A DNA stretch of 5,248 bases, from NCBI GenBank assembly GCA_964449305.1, contig CAYUYM010000224.1, positions 1-5,248 of the forward strand, read 5' to 3'. Position 1 is the stretch's first letter. Each line of letters opens with the position of its first letter. Position numbers and translations under genes: made by a program. Of this stretch, positions 1-5,248 are shown piece after piece. The notes beneath the pieces are model-generated. The model was not told the origin of the DNA. It searched no databases and saw only the letters and a program-made list of their open reading frames with translations. Origin of the DNA: CAYUYM01 sp964449305. Lineage in GTDB: Bacteria; Bacteroidota; Ignavibacteria; SZUA-365; CAYQST01.

Positions 1-1725
1 TCGCGGGCACATGGCGATGTCTGGTCCCGCATTCGCGATGGGGCGCGGGTTGACGGTGATCACCACCTCTGCGGACGAATCGGTGCATCCACCGAGTGTT
101 TCGATGACGCGGTATCGTCCGCCCGTGGTGACCACGAGCTGCTGGCCTGCGGCGGTCTCAATTGGCGATCCATCCTTGGACCAGCGGTAGGCGATGCCTG
201 TCCCGGGATTGGCCGTCAGGGTTGCCGCACCACCATCACAGAACGCGAGAGGTCCTGCAGGCGACACCGTGGGACTCGGTGTGGGAAGCACGGTGATGTG
301 CACGGAGTCCTTCTCCTGGCATCCCTCGGCGTCGGTGATGGTCAGTGTGTACCATGTCGTCACCTGCGGCTGCGCCATGGGTGTGGCGGTGGTTGTGTCG
401 GACAGCCCGGCGGCAGGAGACCAGTGGTACGAGTAGGGTGGAGTGCCTCCGGAGGCCGGCTGCCCAAGCTGGATGCTGGTGCCGCGGCAGATGACTGCGT
501 CTCCTCCGGCATTCGGCATCGGCGGTGGATTGACAGTGACGAGCACCGTGTCGCGCCCCTGGCATCCGTTCGTATCGGTGACGGTCACGACGTACTCCGT
601 GGTCATCGTGGGCGCGGCGAGCGTGAGCGCGGCCGTTGGTGAGGCAAGCCCGCTCGTCGGCGACCAGGAATAGGTGTATCCGGGAGTGCCGCCTGTGGCA
701 GGGTATCCGAGTTGCACGCTGGCGTTTCGGCAGATCCGGGCATCCAGCCCCGCATGTGCGCTGGGTTTGGGAAGGACGATGACGATCACGGTGTCACGGC
801 CCTCGCAACCGGTTGCATCGATCACTGTCAACACGTATCGCATCGAGATGAGGACGGTGGCGGTGGGATCAGGGCTGGTGGCGCTGCTCAATCCCGTGGT
901 CGGAGTCCAGGTGTACGTGTAGGGGGGAGTCCCCGCAATCATGGTGGACCCAAGGGCGACCGTGCCCGGTCCACAGATGGGTATGTCGCTTCCCACGGTC
1001 ACAACGGGGACGGGGCGAATGGTGAGGATCACTGTGTCGCGGGCCACACACCCGCTGAAATCAACAACGGTCACGATATACTGCGTTGTGGCAGGCGGAG
1101 TTGCGGTGGGCGTCGCCGATGTCGCGTTGTCGAGCCCGGTGGCAGGCGACCATTGGTACAGGTAGGGCCCCACCCCCCCTGTCGCCGCGTTTCCAAGCTT
1201 CACCGGTGTCCCGAGGCAGACCATGGTGTCCTTGCCGGCGTAGACTGTGGGTCGCGCCTTGACGATGATCACCGCCTCCGCCGAGGAATCCACGCAGCCG
1301 TTCAGCGTCTCGATCACCCGATATGCCCCTGTCGTGATGGCGGTGTACATGGGGCCCGTCGCGCCGGGGATGGGATTGCCATTGCGGGACCAGCGCCAGG
1401 TGAGGCCGGCACCGGTGTTGGCGCTGAGCGGGATGGAGTCGCCGGTGCAGATGGACAAGGGGCCGGGTGGCACGATCGACGGGGTCGGAAGCGGAAGGAC
1501 GGTGACGAGCACCGTGTCGCTGGCAGTGGCACTGCCCGCGTCGGTCACCGTCACGATGTACTGTGTGGTGGCCATGGGGGCGGCGTCGGTGATGGCCGAG
1601 GTCGGAGCGGTCAATCCTGTGACAGGCGACCACAGGTAGGTGTACGGTGCCGTGCCTCCTGTGGCCGGAGCGCCGATGAGTGTGGATCCGCCGGGGCAGA
1701 TGGCCTTGTCCGGACCGGCATCCAC
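1..1725 (-). repeat. Tandem 240-bp-scale coding repeats: modules A1-B1-A2-A3-A4-A5-B2-A6
   Basis: Approximate module limits, reading leftward, are A1 1725-1489, B1 1488-1246, A2 1245-1003, A3 1002-760, A4 759-517, A5 516-286, B2 285-37, and A6 from 36 past the edge. The W(S/T)P tryptophan recurs at residues 73, 233, 314, 395 and 476, so adjacent A modules are exactly 81 residues apart and the A1-A2 gap fits one B module. The copies have diverged in DNA but share short exact tracts. One example is a 19-base identity between 536-554 and 1502-1520, the same strand region of A4 and A1. B1 and B2 are clearly related across their whole length. This fits expansion by duplication followed by divergence. 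Confidence 0.88.
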
Positions 1726-1848
1726 GGTCAATGCGAGAATGGATGCAGTCGAGCCTCCCGGATGCATCCCCGGCTGTGCGTGCGCATCCGGCACCGCGGA
1801 CAGGGTGAAACCGATGGAGGCAATGATGAGGAGGAATCTGGGTGTCAT
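1..1848 (-). CDS. Secreted multi-module PKD/SprB-like repeat adhesin (N-terminal part, runs off left edge)
   Basis: The frame is open without a stop from the ATG at 1848 to the left edge, giving 616 residues; the C-terminus is outside the window. Residues 1-24 are a signal peptide: Arg4, a hydrophobic core from Phe5 to about Leu16, and a predicted cut in AHA|Q. From residue 42 onward the protein is a tandem array of about 81-residue beta-sandwich-like modules. Type A shows an early Cys, GGTxPYTYxWSP, TGL, TTxYxVTVTD and DTV. Type B shows RWS, TGxYRVIETL, GC and DSSAE. The order is A-B-A-A-A-A-B-A(start). Such modules are known from very large Bacteroidota surface and gliding adhesins, usually exported by the type IX secretion system through a C-terminal sorting domain, which would lie off the left edge. 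Adhesion or matrix binding is inferred from the family; no catalytic domain is visible. The ATG was chosen because the signal peptide follows it directly; upstream there is only a weak GAG-containing ribosome site. The gene is divergent from the propeller gene at 2155. Confidence 0.9.
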   Translation of the reverse strand, partial: MTPRFLLIIASIGFTLSAVPDAHAQPGMHPGGSTASILALTVDAGPDKAICPGGSTLIGAPATGGTAPYTYLWSPVTGLTAPTSAITDAAPMATTQYIVTVTDAGSATASDTVLVTVLPLPTPSIVPPGPLSICTGDSIPLSANTGAGLTWRWSRNGNPIPGATGPMYTAITTGAYRVIETLNGCVDSSAEAVIIVKARPTVYAGKDTMVCLGTPVKLGNAATGGVGPYLYQWSPATGLDNATSATPTATPPATTQYIVTVVDFSGCVARDTVILTIRPVPVVTVGSDIPICGPGTVALGSTMIAGTPPYTYTWTPTTGLSSATSPDPTATVLISMRYVLTVIDATGCEGRDTVIVIVLPKPSAHAGLDARICRNASVQLGYPATGGTPGYTYSWSPTSGLASPTAALTLAAPTMTTEYVVTVTDTNGCQGRDTVLVTVNPPPMPNAGGDAVICRGTSIQLGQPASGGTPPYSYHWSPAAGLSDTTTATPMAQPQVTTWYTLTITDAEGCQEKDSVHITVLPTPSPTVSPAGPLAFCDGGAATLTANPGTGIAYRWSKDGSPIETAAGQQLVVTTGGRYRVIETLGGCTDSSAEVVITVNPRPIANAGPDIAMCPR

Positions 1849-1915
1849 GACATTCTCGTTGCGACAAACTCCGCTTTTTACTGCAAGCAATCAAGCCTGC
1901 ACTTCACACAAACAT

Positions 1916-1937
1916 GCATCCACCAGGGCTTGGATGT
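1916..1937. repeat. Short inverted repeat (CATCCA/TGGATG) upstream of adhesin gene
   Basis: CATCCA at 1917-1922 pairs with TGGATG at 1931-1936 around an 8-base spacer. A G-T wobble at 1916/1937 could extend it. It lies about 70-90 bases upstream of the adhesin start, a plausible place for a regulatory site or a leader hairpin. A six-base stem is short enough to occur by chance in 300 bp. Confidence 0.2.
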
Positions 1938-1979
1938 TGCCGTTCCGCGCGGTGCTGCGCATGGCCAGAGTCTTCCTTG

Positions 1980-2007
1980 GGAAATGTGCATATGAATGGC
2001 AATTTCC
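1980..2007. repeat. Inverted repeat with 9-bp bulged stem in the divergent intergenic region
   Basis: GGAAAT (1980-1985) and TGC (1987-1989) pair with GCA (1999-2001) and ATTTCC (2002-2007). This gives nine base pairs with one unpaired G at 1986 and a 9-base loop. It lies about midway between the two divergent starts. It has no T-tract on either side that would make it an obvious terminator. It could be an operator half-site pair or a leader hairpin, or it could be chance. Confidence 0.35.
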
Positions 2008-2144
2008 ATGTGCGGTTTCCAGCGGCACGCGTGAACGGGAGGGACCCTTCGTGATCAATGCAGCAACGGAATCCGAACGCCTGAAACCTGAGGCCGATCT
2101 CACGACTATGCACACTCAGCCTCCCCTTCCACCGCATCCTGCCC

Positions 2145-2148
2145 GGAG
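2145..2148 (+). promoter_or_regulatory. Shine-Dalgarno-like GGAG for the propeller gene
   Basis: GGAG sits six bases before the ATG at 2155. It supports that start together with the signal peptide that begins there. Many Bacteroidota starts lack such a motif, so its presence here is informative mainly for choosing the start. Confidence 0.6.
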
Positions 2149-2154
2149 TGTCCG

Positions 2155-4365
2155 ATGAAACGTATCGCCTGCCTGCTGATCCTTCTTTCTCTGCCTGTCG
2201 TCCTGAACGCCCAGCATCAATTGTGGCACATCCCGGCTCCGCAGGAGATCGAGGTATCGATCCTCTCCCCTGATGCGACCACCTTCGTGACGGTCAGCGG
2301 TGACGACAGCCCGGTTCTTACATGTCACGATGTGCCGACCGGCAAGGTCCTCTGGACACGCCCGATCAGCGCCCCCCCGAAAATGAAACACGTGGTGCGC
2401 TTCGATCTGTGGCGCTTTGTCGACGATGTCACGCTGCTGATCGGTGAGGGGAATGTGCACGAGTTCATCGACGTCCGGACGGGCACGGTTGTCGCTTCCA
2501 TCCCCATTGCCGGAGAATCCTGGAGTGATCTGGTGGTGGGGTCGGGTGATGGCTACCGTGTGGTTCCCGAGTTTGGCGACACGTGGGCGGTGTTCGCATT
2601 CGACGATGCCTTTCAGGTGATCAGCCTGAAGAACAGGCGGGGCATTCTCACCACTGCCAGCCGTCGCATTGCCGAGCCCATGGAAGTGTCGAACGGGCTC
2701 CTCATGATCCGCATATGGGATTCCACATTCTACGTGGACATGGAAATGGAGCGACTCGTGTACAAGGGCCCTTCGGACTTCAATTCCACGGTGTACAGCC
2801 ACTTCTTTCGCTGGAAAAACGACCTCTTGATCTTCAACGAGAAGACCATCAACTGTGTGAATCTTCAGACGGGAACGGTTGCGGCACTGCTGCCTGTCGA
2901 CCCCGATGATCCGGACTACTACAAGCCCGTCGTGGTGGATGACCGGCTCCATCTCCTGGTGGGGACGGATGGTGTGCACACCCTGTATGAGTGCGTGACA
3001 GGGAGGCAGGTGTGGCAGACACAGGCCCGTGTTCTGCCGGAGTTCATCGATGAGGTGGTGCCGATACGGGATGGCCGGGCGCTGGTGACGTGGTTCGCCA
3101 AGAGCGACACCTGCGGCCTCGCCGGGCTGAATCTTGCGACAGGGCGGGTCGAGTGGAAGCGGGCGATGTTCGTCAACATGGAGCGCTCGTATGAACCCGG
3201 GCATCGGCGGAGCTCCGGGATGGCGCTGATGCAGGTGGTCAGCGTGCTTGCCTCTGTTGCCCTGAGTGTGGCGACCTCGGGCCTGGCTGCGTCCGTGGGA
3301 TCATCCTACCGGTACTTCATCGGTGTCGACATGACGAGCCTGCTGTACAAGGCGAAGAAATCGGGGACGGTGTTCCGCATCCTCGAGATGGACGATGGCA
3401 GTGCGACACTGCTGGCCGCAGGTAAATACTCCGTCGTGCCATCAGACGATTTCCAACCCGGCAAACGACCGGAGAAGATTTTCACCGTGTCGCTCCAGGA
3501 TGGAGGCATCCGGGATGTGGTGCATTGCAAGGTGCTCTTCGATCACCAGATGGAATCGTACAACGCGATCACGGCCATCGAGGAGGATCGTGTCATCTAC
3601 CAACGCGACCGCACCGTGGTGTTTGGCAGCACGGACATCTATGCGATCCGCAATGGCAGAGTCACGGCGTTGAATTTTGGTCGGGAGCGTCCGGACTTCC
3701 TGGCCGACCATGGCGACACGCTTCATGTCCGCAGCGCCGTGCAGGGCAGGGATGCCACGGAGGTCAACAAGGTGTGGCGGGTGTGTGTGGTGAGCGACAC
3801 CCTGCAGAAGACGCTGCTCGCATGGTCCGAAAAGCTCTGGCTCGCAGGTTGCGACTTCGACGCCTTCACCCACTGCTACGAAATCCATCGTGGCGAGATC
3901 CGCGCATTCCCCCTCATCACGGGCGATCCCCCGAAGGCCTACTGGGACACCCCGTTGTGGACAAGGAAATTCCCCGAGATGCGCCGGTCACGCACGACCT
4001 TTGAATACGCCGCCTCGCGTGAGCGGTACTGGCACCGTCCCATCGAGGGTGTCTGCATTGATGGCAGGGGCATCGTGGTGATGGGGGAGGATGAGCTGAC
4101 AAGGATCGCGAGCGATGGATCCTGCCAGTGGAGCAGGAAGTGGGACGTGTCCCCGAAGGACACACCACTCGGTCTCATCCGATCCGACGGCGTCCTGTAC
4201 TACTGCTCGGATGATGTGGTGGAGATGCTGGGTGATGACTGCGCCAACCGACAGATCATGCGTGTGGAGTTGGATTCTCCATACTTCATCCACTACGCAC
4301 CGGAGGAACACATCGTGCTCTTCCGGCAGGGTGAAGGCTTCATGGAATGTTGGAGCACCTTGTAG
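2155..4365 (+). CDS. Exported beta-propeller protein with PQQ-like/WD-like repeats (736 aa), function unknown
   Basis: This is a complete 736-residue protein ending in TAG. Residues 1-19 form a signal peptide (Lys2-Arg3, a hydrophobic stretch to Leu17, cut in LNA|Q), so it acts outside the cytoplasm. The mature part has recurring PQQ-like propeller signatures in which a turn TG is followed by a strand ending near Trp: residues 54-70 (CHDVPTGKVLWTRP), 104-119, 234-249, 276-290 (VTGRQVWQTQ) and 324-336 (LATGRVEWKR). Weaker ones are at 497-507 and 651-664. The last residues (MECWSTL) look like a closing propeller strand. No catalytic motif, type IX sorting domain or lipobox is visible. Residues 356-382 are a long Ala/Val/Ser-rich hydrophobic stretch that interrupts the propeller pattern. 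Family members of this fold usually serve as scaffolds or as dehydrogenase cores; a scaffold or binding role is more likely here, as inference. I do not recognise the specific protein. It is divergent from the adhesin gene and convergent with the Kdo transferase gene. Confidence 0.88.
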   Translation: MKRIACLLILLSLPVVLNAQHQLWHIPAPQEIEVSILSPDATTFVTVSGDDSPVLTCHDVPTGKVLWTRPISAPPKMKHVVRFDLWRFVDDVTLLIGEGNVHEFIDVRTGTVVASIPIAGESWSDLVVGSGDGYRVVPEFGDTWAVFAFDDAFQVISLKNRRGILTTASRRIAEPMEVSNGLLMIRIWDSTFYVDMEMERLVYKGPSDFNSTVYSHFFRWKNDLLIFNEKTINCVNLQTGTVAALLPVDPDDPDYYKPVVVDDRLHLLVGTDGVHTLYECVTGRQVWQTQARVLPEFIDEVVPIRDGRALVTWFAKSDTCGLAGLNLATGRVEWKRAMFVNMERSYEPGHRRSSGMALMQVVSVLASVALSVATSGLAASVGSSYRYFIGVDMTSLLYKAKKSGTVFRILEMDDGSATLLAAGKYSVVPSDDFQPGKRPEKIFTVSLQDGGIRDVVHCKVLFDHQMESYNAITAIEEDRVIYQRDRTVVFGSTDIYAIRNGRVTALNFGRERPDFLADHGDTLHVRSAVQGRDATEVNKVWRVCVVSDTLQKTLLAWSEKLWLAGCDFDAFTHCYEIHRGEIRAFPLITGDPPKAYWDTPLWTRKFPEMRRSRTTFEYAASRERYWHRPIEGVCIDGRGIVVMGEDELTRIASDGSCQWSRKWDVSPKDTPLGLIRSDGVLYYCSDDVVEMLGDDCANRQIMRVELDSPYFIHYAPEEHIVLFRQGEGFMECWSTL

Positions 4366-4414
4366 GCGACGCGCCCCGGATCAGGACGCGCGAGTCGGAC
4401 GGAGGGTTGGCCAC
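4366..4414. other. Convergent 49-bp gap with a weak GC-rich hairpin, possibly a bidirectional terminator
   Basis: The gap separates the stops of the propeller gene (TAG ending at 4365) and the Kdo transferase gene (TGA, 4415-4417 on the minus strand). GCGC at 4371-4374 can pair with GCGC at 4388-4391. GAC (4368-4370) with GTC (4394-4396) extends this across a two-base bulge, around a 13-base loop. There is no T-run on either side, so it is not a canonical intrinsic terminator. The location suggests termination for both genes, but the sequence support is weak. Confidence 0.2.
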
Positions 4415-5248
4415 TCATTCCAGCATTGGACGGAGGAGATCGAGGATGACACGGGTGGAGCCGGCACGGGAATGGACGAAGGTGCCCGCCGCCTGTCCCA
4501 TGGCGGTCCGCATCCCGTCGTCATCGAGCAGGCGCCGGAGCTGGCGGAAGCACTCCTGCCTGTTGCGTACCATCACCGCGCCCCCGGCCTCGATGAGCTC
4601 CCGCGCCTCCTGGCTGTTGTCGATCCTGGGGCCGAAGAGGACGGGGATGCCGTAGGCCGCAGGTTCGAGCGTGTTGTGGACATTGCTCTTGAACCCACCG
4701 CCGACAAAGGCCACATCCGCGGATGCGTAGAGTGACAGGAGGTTCCCGACGCTGTCCACCAGCAGCACCTGCTCGTCCTGATGCTGGGCGATGTGGGAGA
4801 AGCGCAGGGAGCGGGCATGGCCGCGAAGCCTGTACTCCAGTGTCTCGAGATGGGCGATGGTCGGCTCATGTGGGACGATGATGAACAGCGCGTCGAGCCC
4901 CTGTTCGATGAGCTTGAACACCACCGGGAGGAACACCTCCTCATCCTCGGACCAGCTGCTGCCGAACACGATGACGGGCCGGTTGCGACGGACCGATGGC
5001 GGCACGAGCTGCCGCGAACGGGCGGTCTCCGCCCTGCCCACGACCCGGTCGTACCGCGTGTCACCCGTGGTGCGGATGTCGGGAGTGGAAAGACGCATGC
5101 GCCGGAACTGCGCGGCGTCCAGATCGGACACGGTGAGAACTGCCTGCATGGCATTGTAGATGGCGCGGTGAAACGAGCGGACGACGGGCAGCAACCGGAG
5201 GGAGCGTTCACGCAGGGTCGCGTTGACGAGGATCACGGGGATGCCGGC
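4415..5248 (-). CDS. waaA: 3-deoxy-D-manno-octulosonic acid (Kdo) transferase, C-terminal part (runs off right edge)
   Basis: This is a glycosyltransferase (GT30 family) that moves Kdo from CMP-Kdo onto lipid A precursor at the inner membrane, a core step of LPS synthesis. The visible 277 residues start mid-protein. The reading frame continues through the right edge as AGIPVILVNATLRERS, matching the family stretch PVLLANARLSARS, so the GTG at 5236 is an internal Val and not the start. Numbering from the right edge, further family landmarks are GDTRYDRV near 62-69, SSWSEDEE near 97-104, LFIIVPHEP near 121-129, and the nucleotide-sugar binding block near 161-207 (LLVDSVGNLLSLYASADVAFVGG, then HNTLEPAAYGIPVLFGP). 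The GDTR(F/Y)DRV and SSWxEDE forms resemble Bacteroidota enzymes more than the E. coli one. The N-terminal acceptor domain and membrane anchor are off the edge. The C-terminus is complete and ends LLRPMLE. No frameshift is seen. Confidence 0.93.
   Translation of the reverse strand, partial: AGIPVILVNATLRERSLRLLPVVRSFHRAIYNAMQAVLTVSDLDAAQFRRMRLSTPDIRTTGDTRYDRVVGRAETARSRQLVPPSVRRNRPVIVFGSSWSEDEEVFLPVVFKLIEQGLDALFIIVPHEPTIAHLETLEYRLRGHARSLRFSHIAQHQDEQVLLVDSVGNLLSLYASADVAFVGGGFKSNVHNTLEPAAYGIPVLFGPRIDNSQEARELIEAGGAVMVRNRQECFRQLRRLLDDDGMRTAMGQAAGTFVHSRAGSTRVILDLLRPMLE

Larger units (their letters stand above)
1849..2154. other. Divergent intergenic region, probable promoters for both flanking genes
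   Basis: These 306 bases separate the start codons of the minus-strand adhesin and the plus-strand propeller gene, so they should hold both promoters. I find no convincing ORF with a family match. On the minus strand an AT-rich patch (TAAAAAG, about 1873-1879) lies just upstream of the adhesin start. I could not pair it with a correctly spaced -33/-35 element of either the Bacteroidota or the sigma-70 type. Two small inverted repeats are present, at 1916-1937 and 1980-2007. Promoter positions are therefore not assigned. Confidence 0.5.

Noticed and set aside
1760..1769. Perfect 10-bp palindrome GGATGCATCC
   Set aside because: It lies inside the adhesin coding sequence just after the signal peptide and is explained by the codons there. 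There is no second copy or flanking symmetry to suggest a binding site.
1061..1894. 277-residue minus-strand open frame
   Set aside because: It overlaps the adhesin gene in another frame of the same strand. Its His/Arg-rich translation shows no module pattern, whereas the frame starting at 1848 does.
712..1995. 427-residue plus-strand open frame across the adhesin region
   Set aside because: Its translation is low-complexity, rich in Arg, Gly, His and Asp, with no family resemblance. It is the antisense shadow of the repeat-bearing minus-strand frame, which has a signal peptide and conserved modules.
1640..2158. 172-residue plus-strand open frame spanning the divergent intergenic region
   Set aside because: Its first part is antisense to the adhesin signal peptide and module A1. 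The rest has no recognisable domain, and it overlaps the propeller start. No ribosome site supports it.
2155..2175. Possible lipoprotein signal at Cys6 of the propeller protein
   Set aside because: The residues before Cys6 are Arg-Ile-Ala and lack the hydrophobic lipobox. The Cys lies at the start of the hydrophobic core rather than after it; a signal peptidase I site in LNA|Q fits better.
2116..3204. 362-residue minus-strand open frame opposite the propeller gene
   Set aside because: The plus strand here has a signal peptide, a GGAG ribosome site and propeller repeats. The antisense frame has none of these and is typical of long shadows in high-GC DNA.
5234..5236. GTG as the start of the Kdo transferase gene
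   Set aside because: The frame stays open to the right edge and the residues just before the GTG (AGIP) continue the family's conserved stretch, so the gene begins outside the window.

Overview
The window holds three protein genes, two of them cut by the window edges. It looks like a high-GC member of the Bacteroidota or a close relative such as Chlorobiota, Ignavibacteria or Kapabacteria. Three things support this: an adhesin built from PKD/SprB-like modules, signal peptides that both leave a glutamine at the mature N-terminus, and a Kdo transferase with Bacteroidota-style motifs. Placement below phylum is inference only.

Layout. (1) Positions 1-1848, minus strand, carry the N-terminal 616 residues of a large secreted repeat protein. 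Its C-terminus lies beyond the left edge. It is a chain of about 81-residue immunoglobulin-like/PKD-like modules of two types in the order A-B-A-A-A-A-B-A, each with precisely spaced cysteines. (2) Positions 1849-2154 are a 306-bp divergent intergenic region with no convincing gene and two small inverted repeats. (3) Positions 2155-4365, plus strand, encode a 736-residue exported beta-propeller protein of the PQQ-like/WD-like type, with an unusual central hydrophobic segment. (4) After a 49-bp convergent gap, positions 4415-5248, minus strand, carry the C-terminal part of a Kdo transferase (WaaA/KdtA) of lipopolysaccharide biosynthesis. Its N-terminus lies beyond the right edge.

All three products concern the cell envelope: a surface or secreted adhesin, a periplasmic or extracellular propeller, and an inner-membrane LPS enzyme. 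They are in divergent and convergent arrangement rather than one operon, so no shared pathway can be claimed. I see no tRNA, rRNA, CRISPR array, insertion sequence or phage gene. I do not see a clear new biological system. The most unusual items are the regular two-type module architecture with one broken cysteine pair, and the hydrophobic insertion in the propeller.
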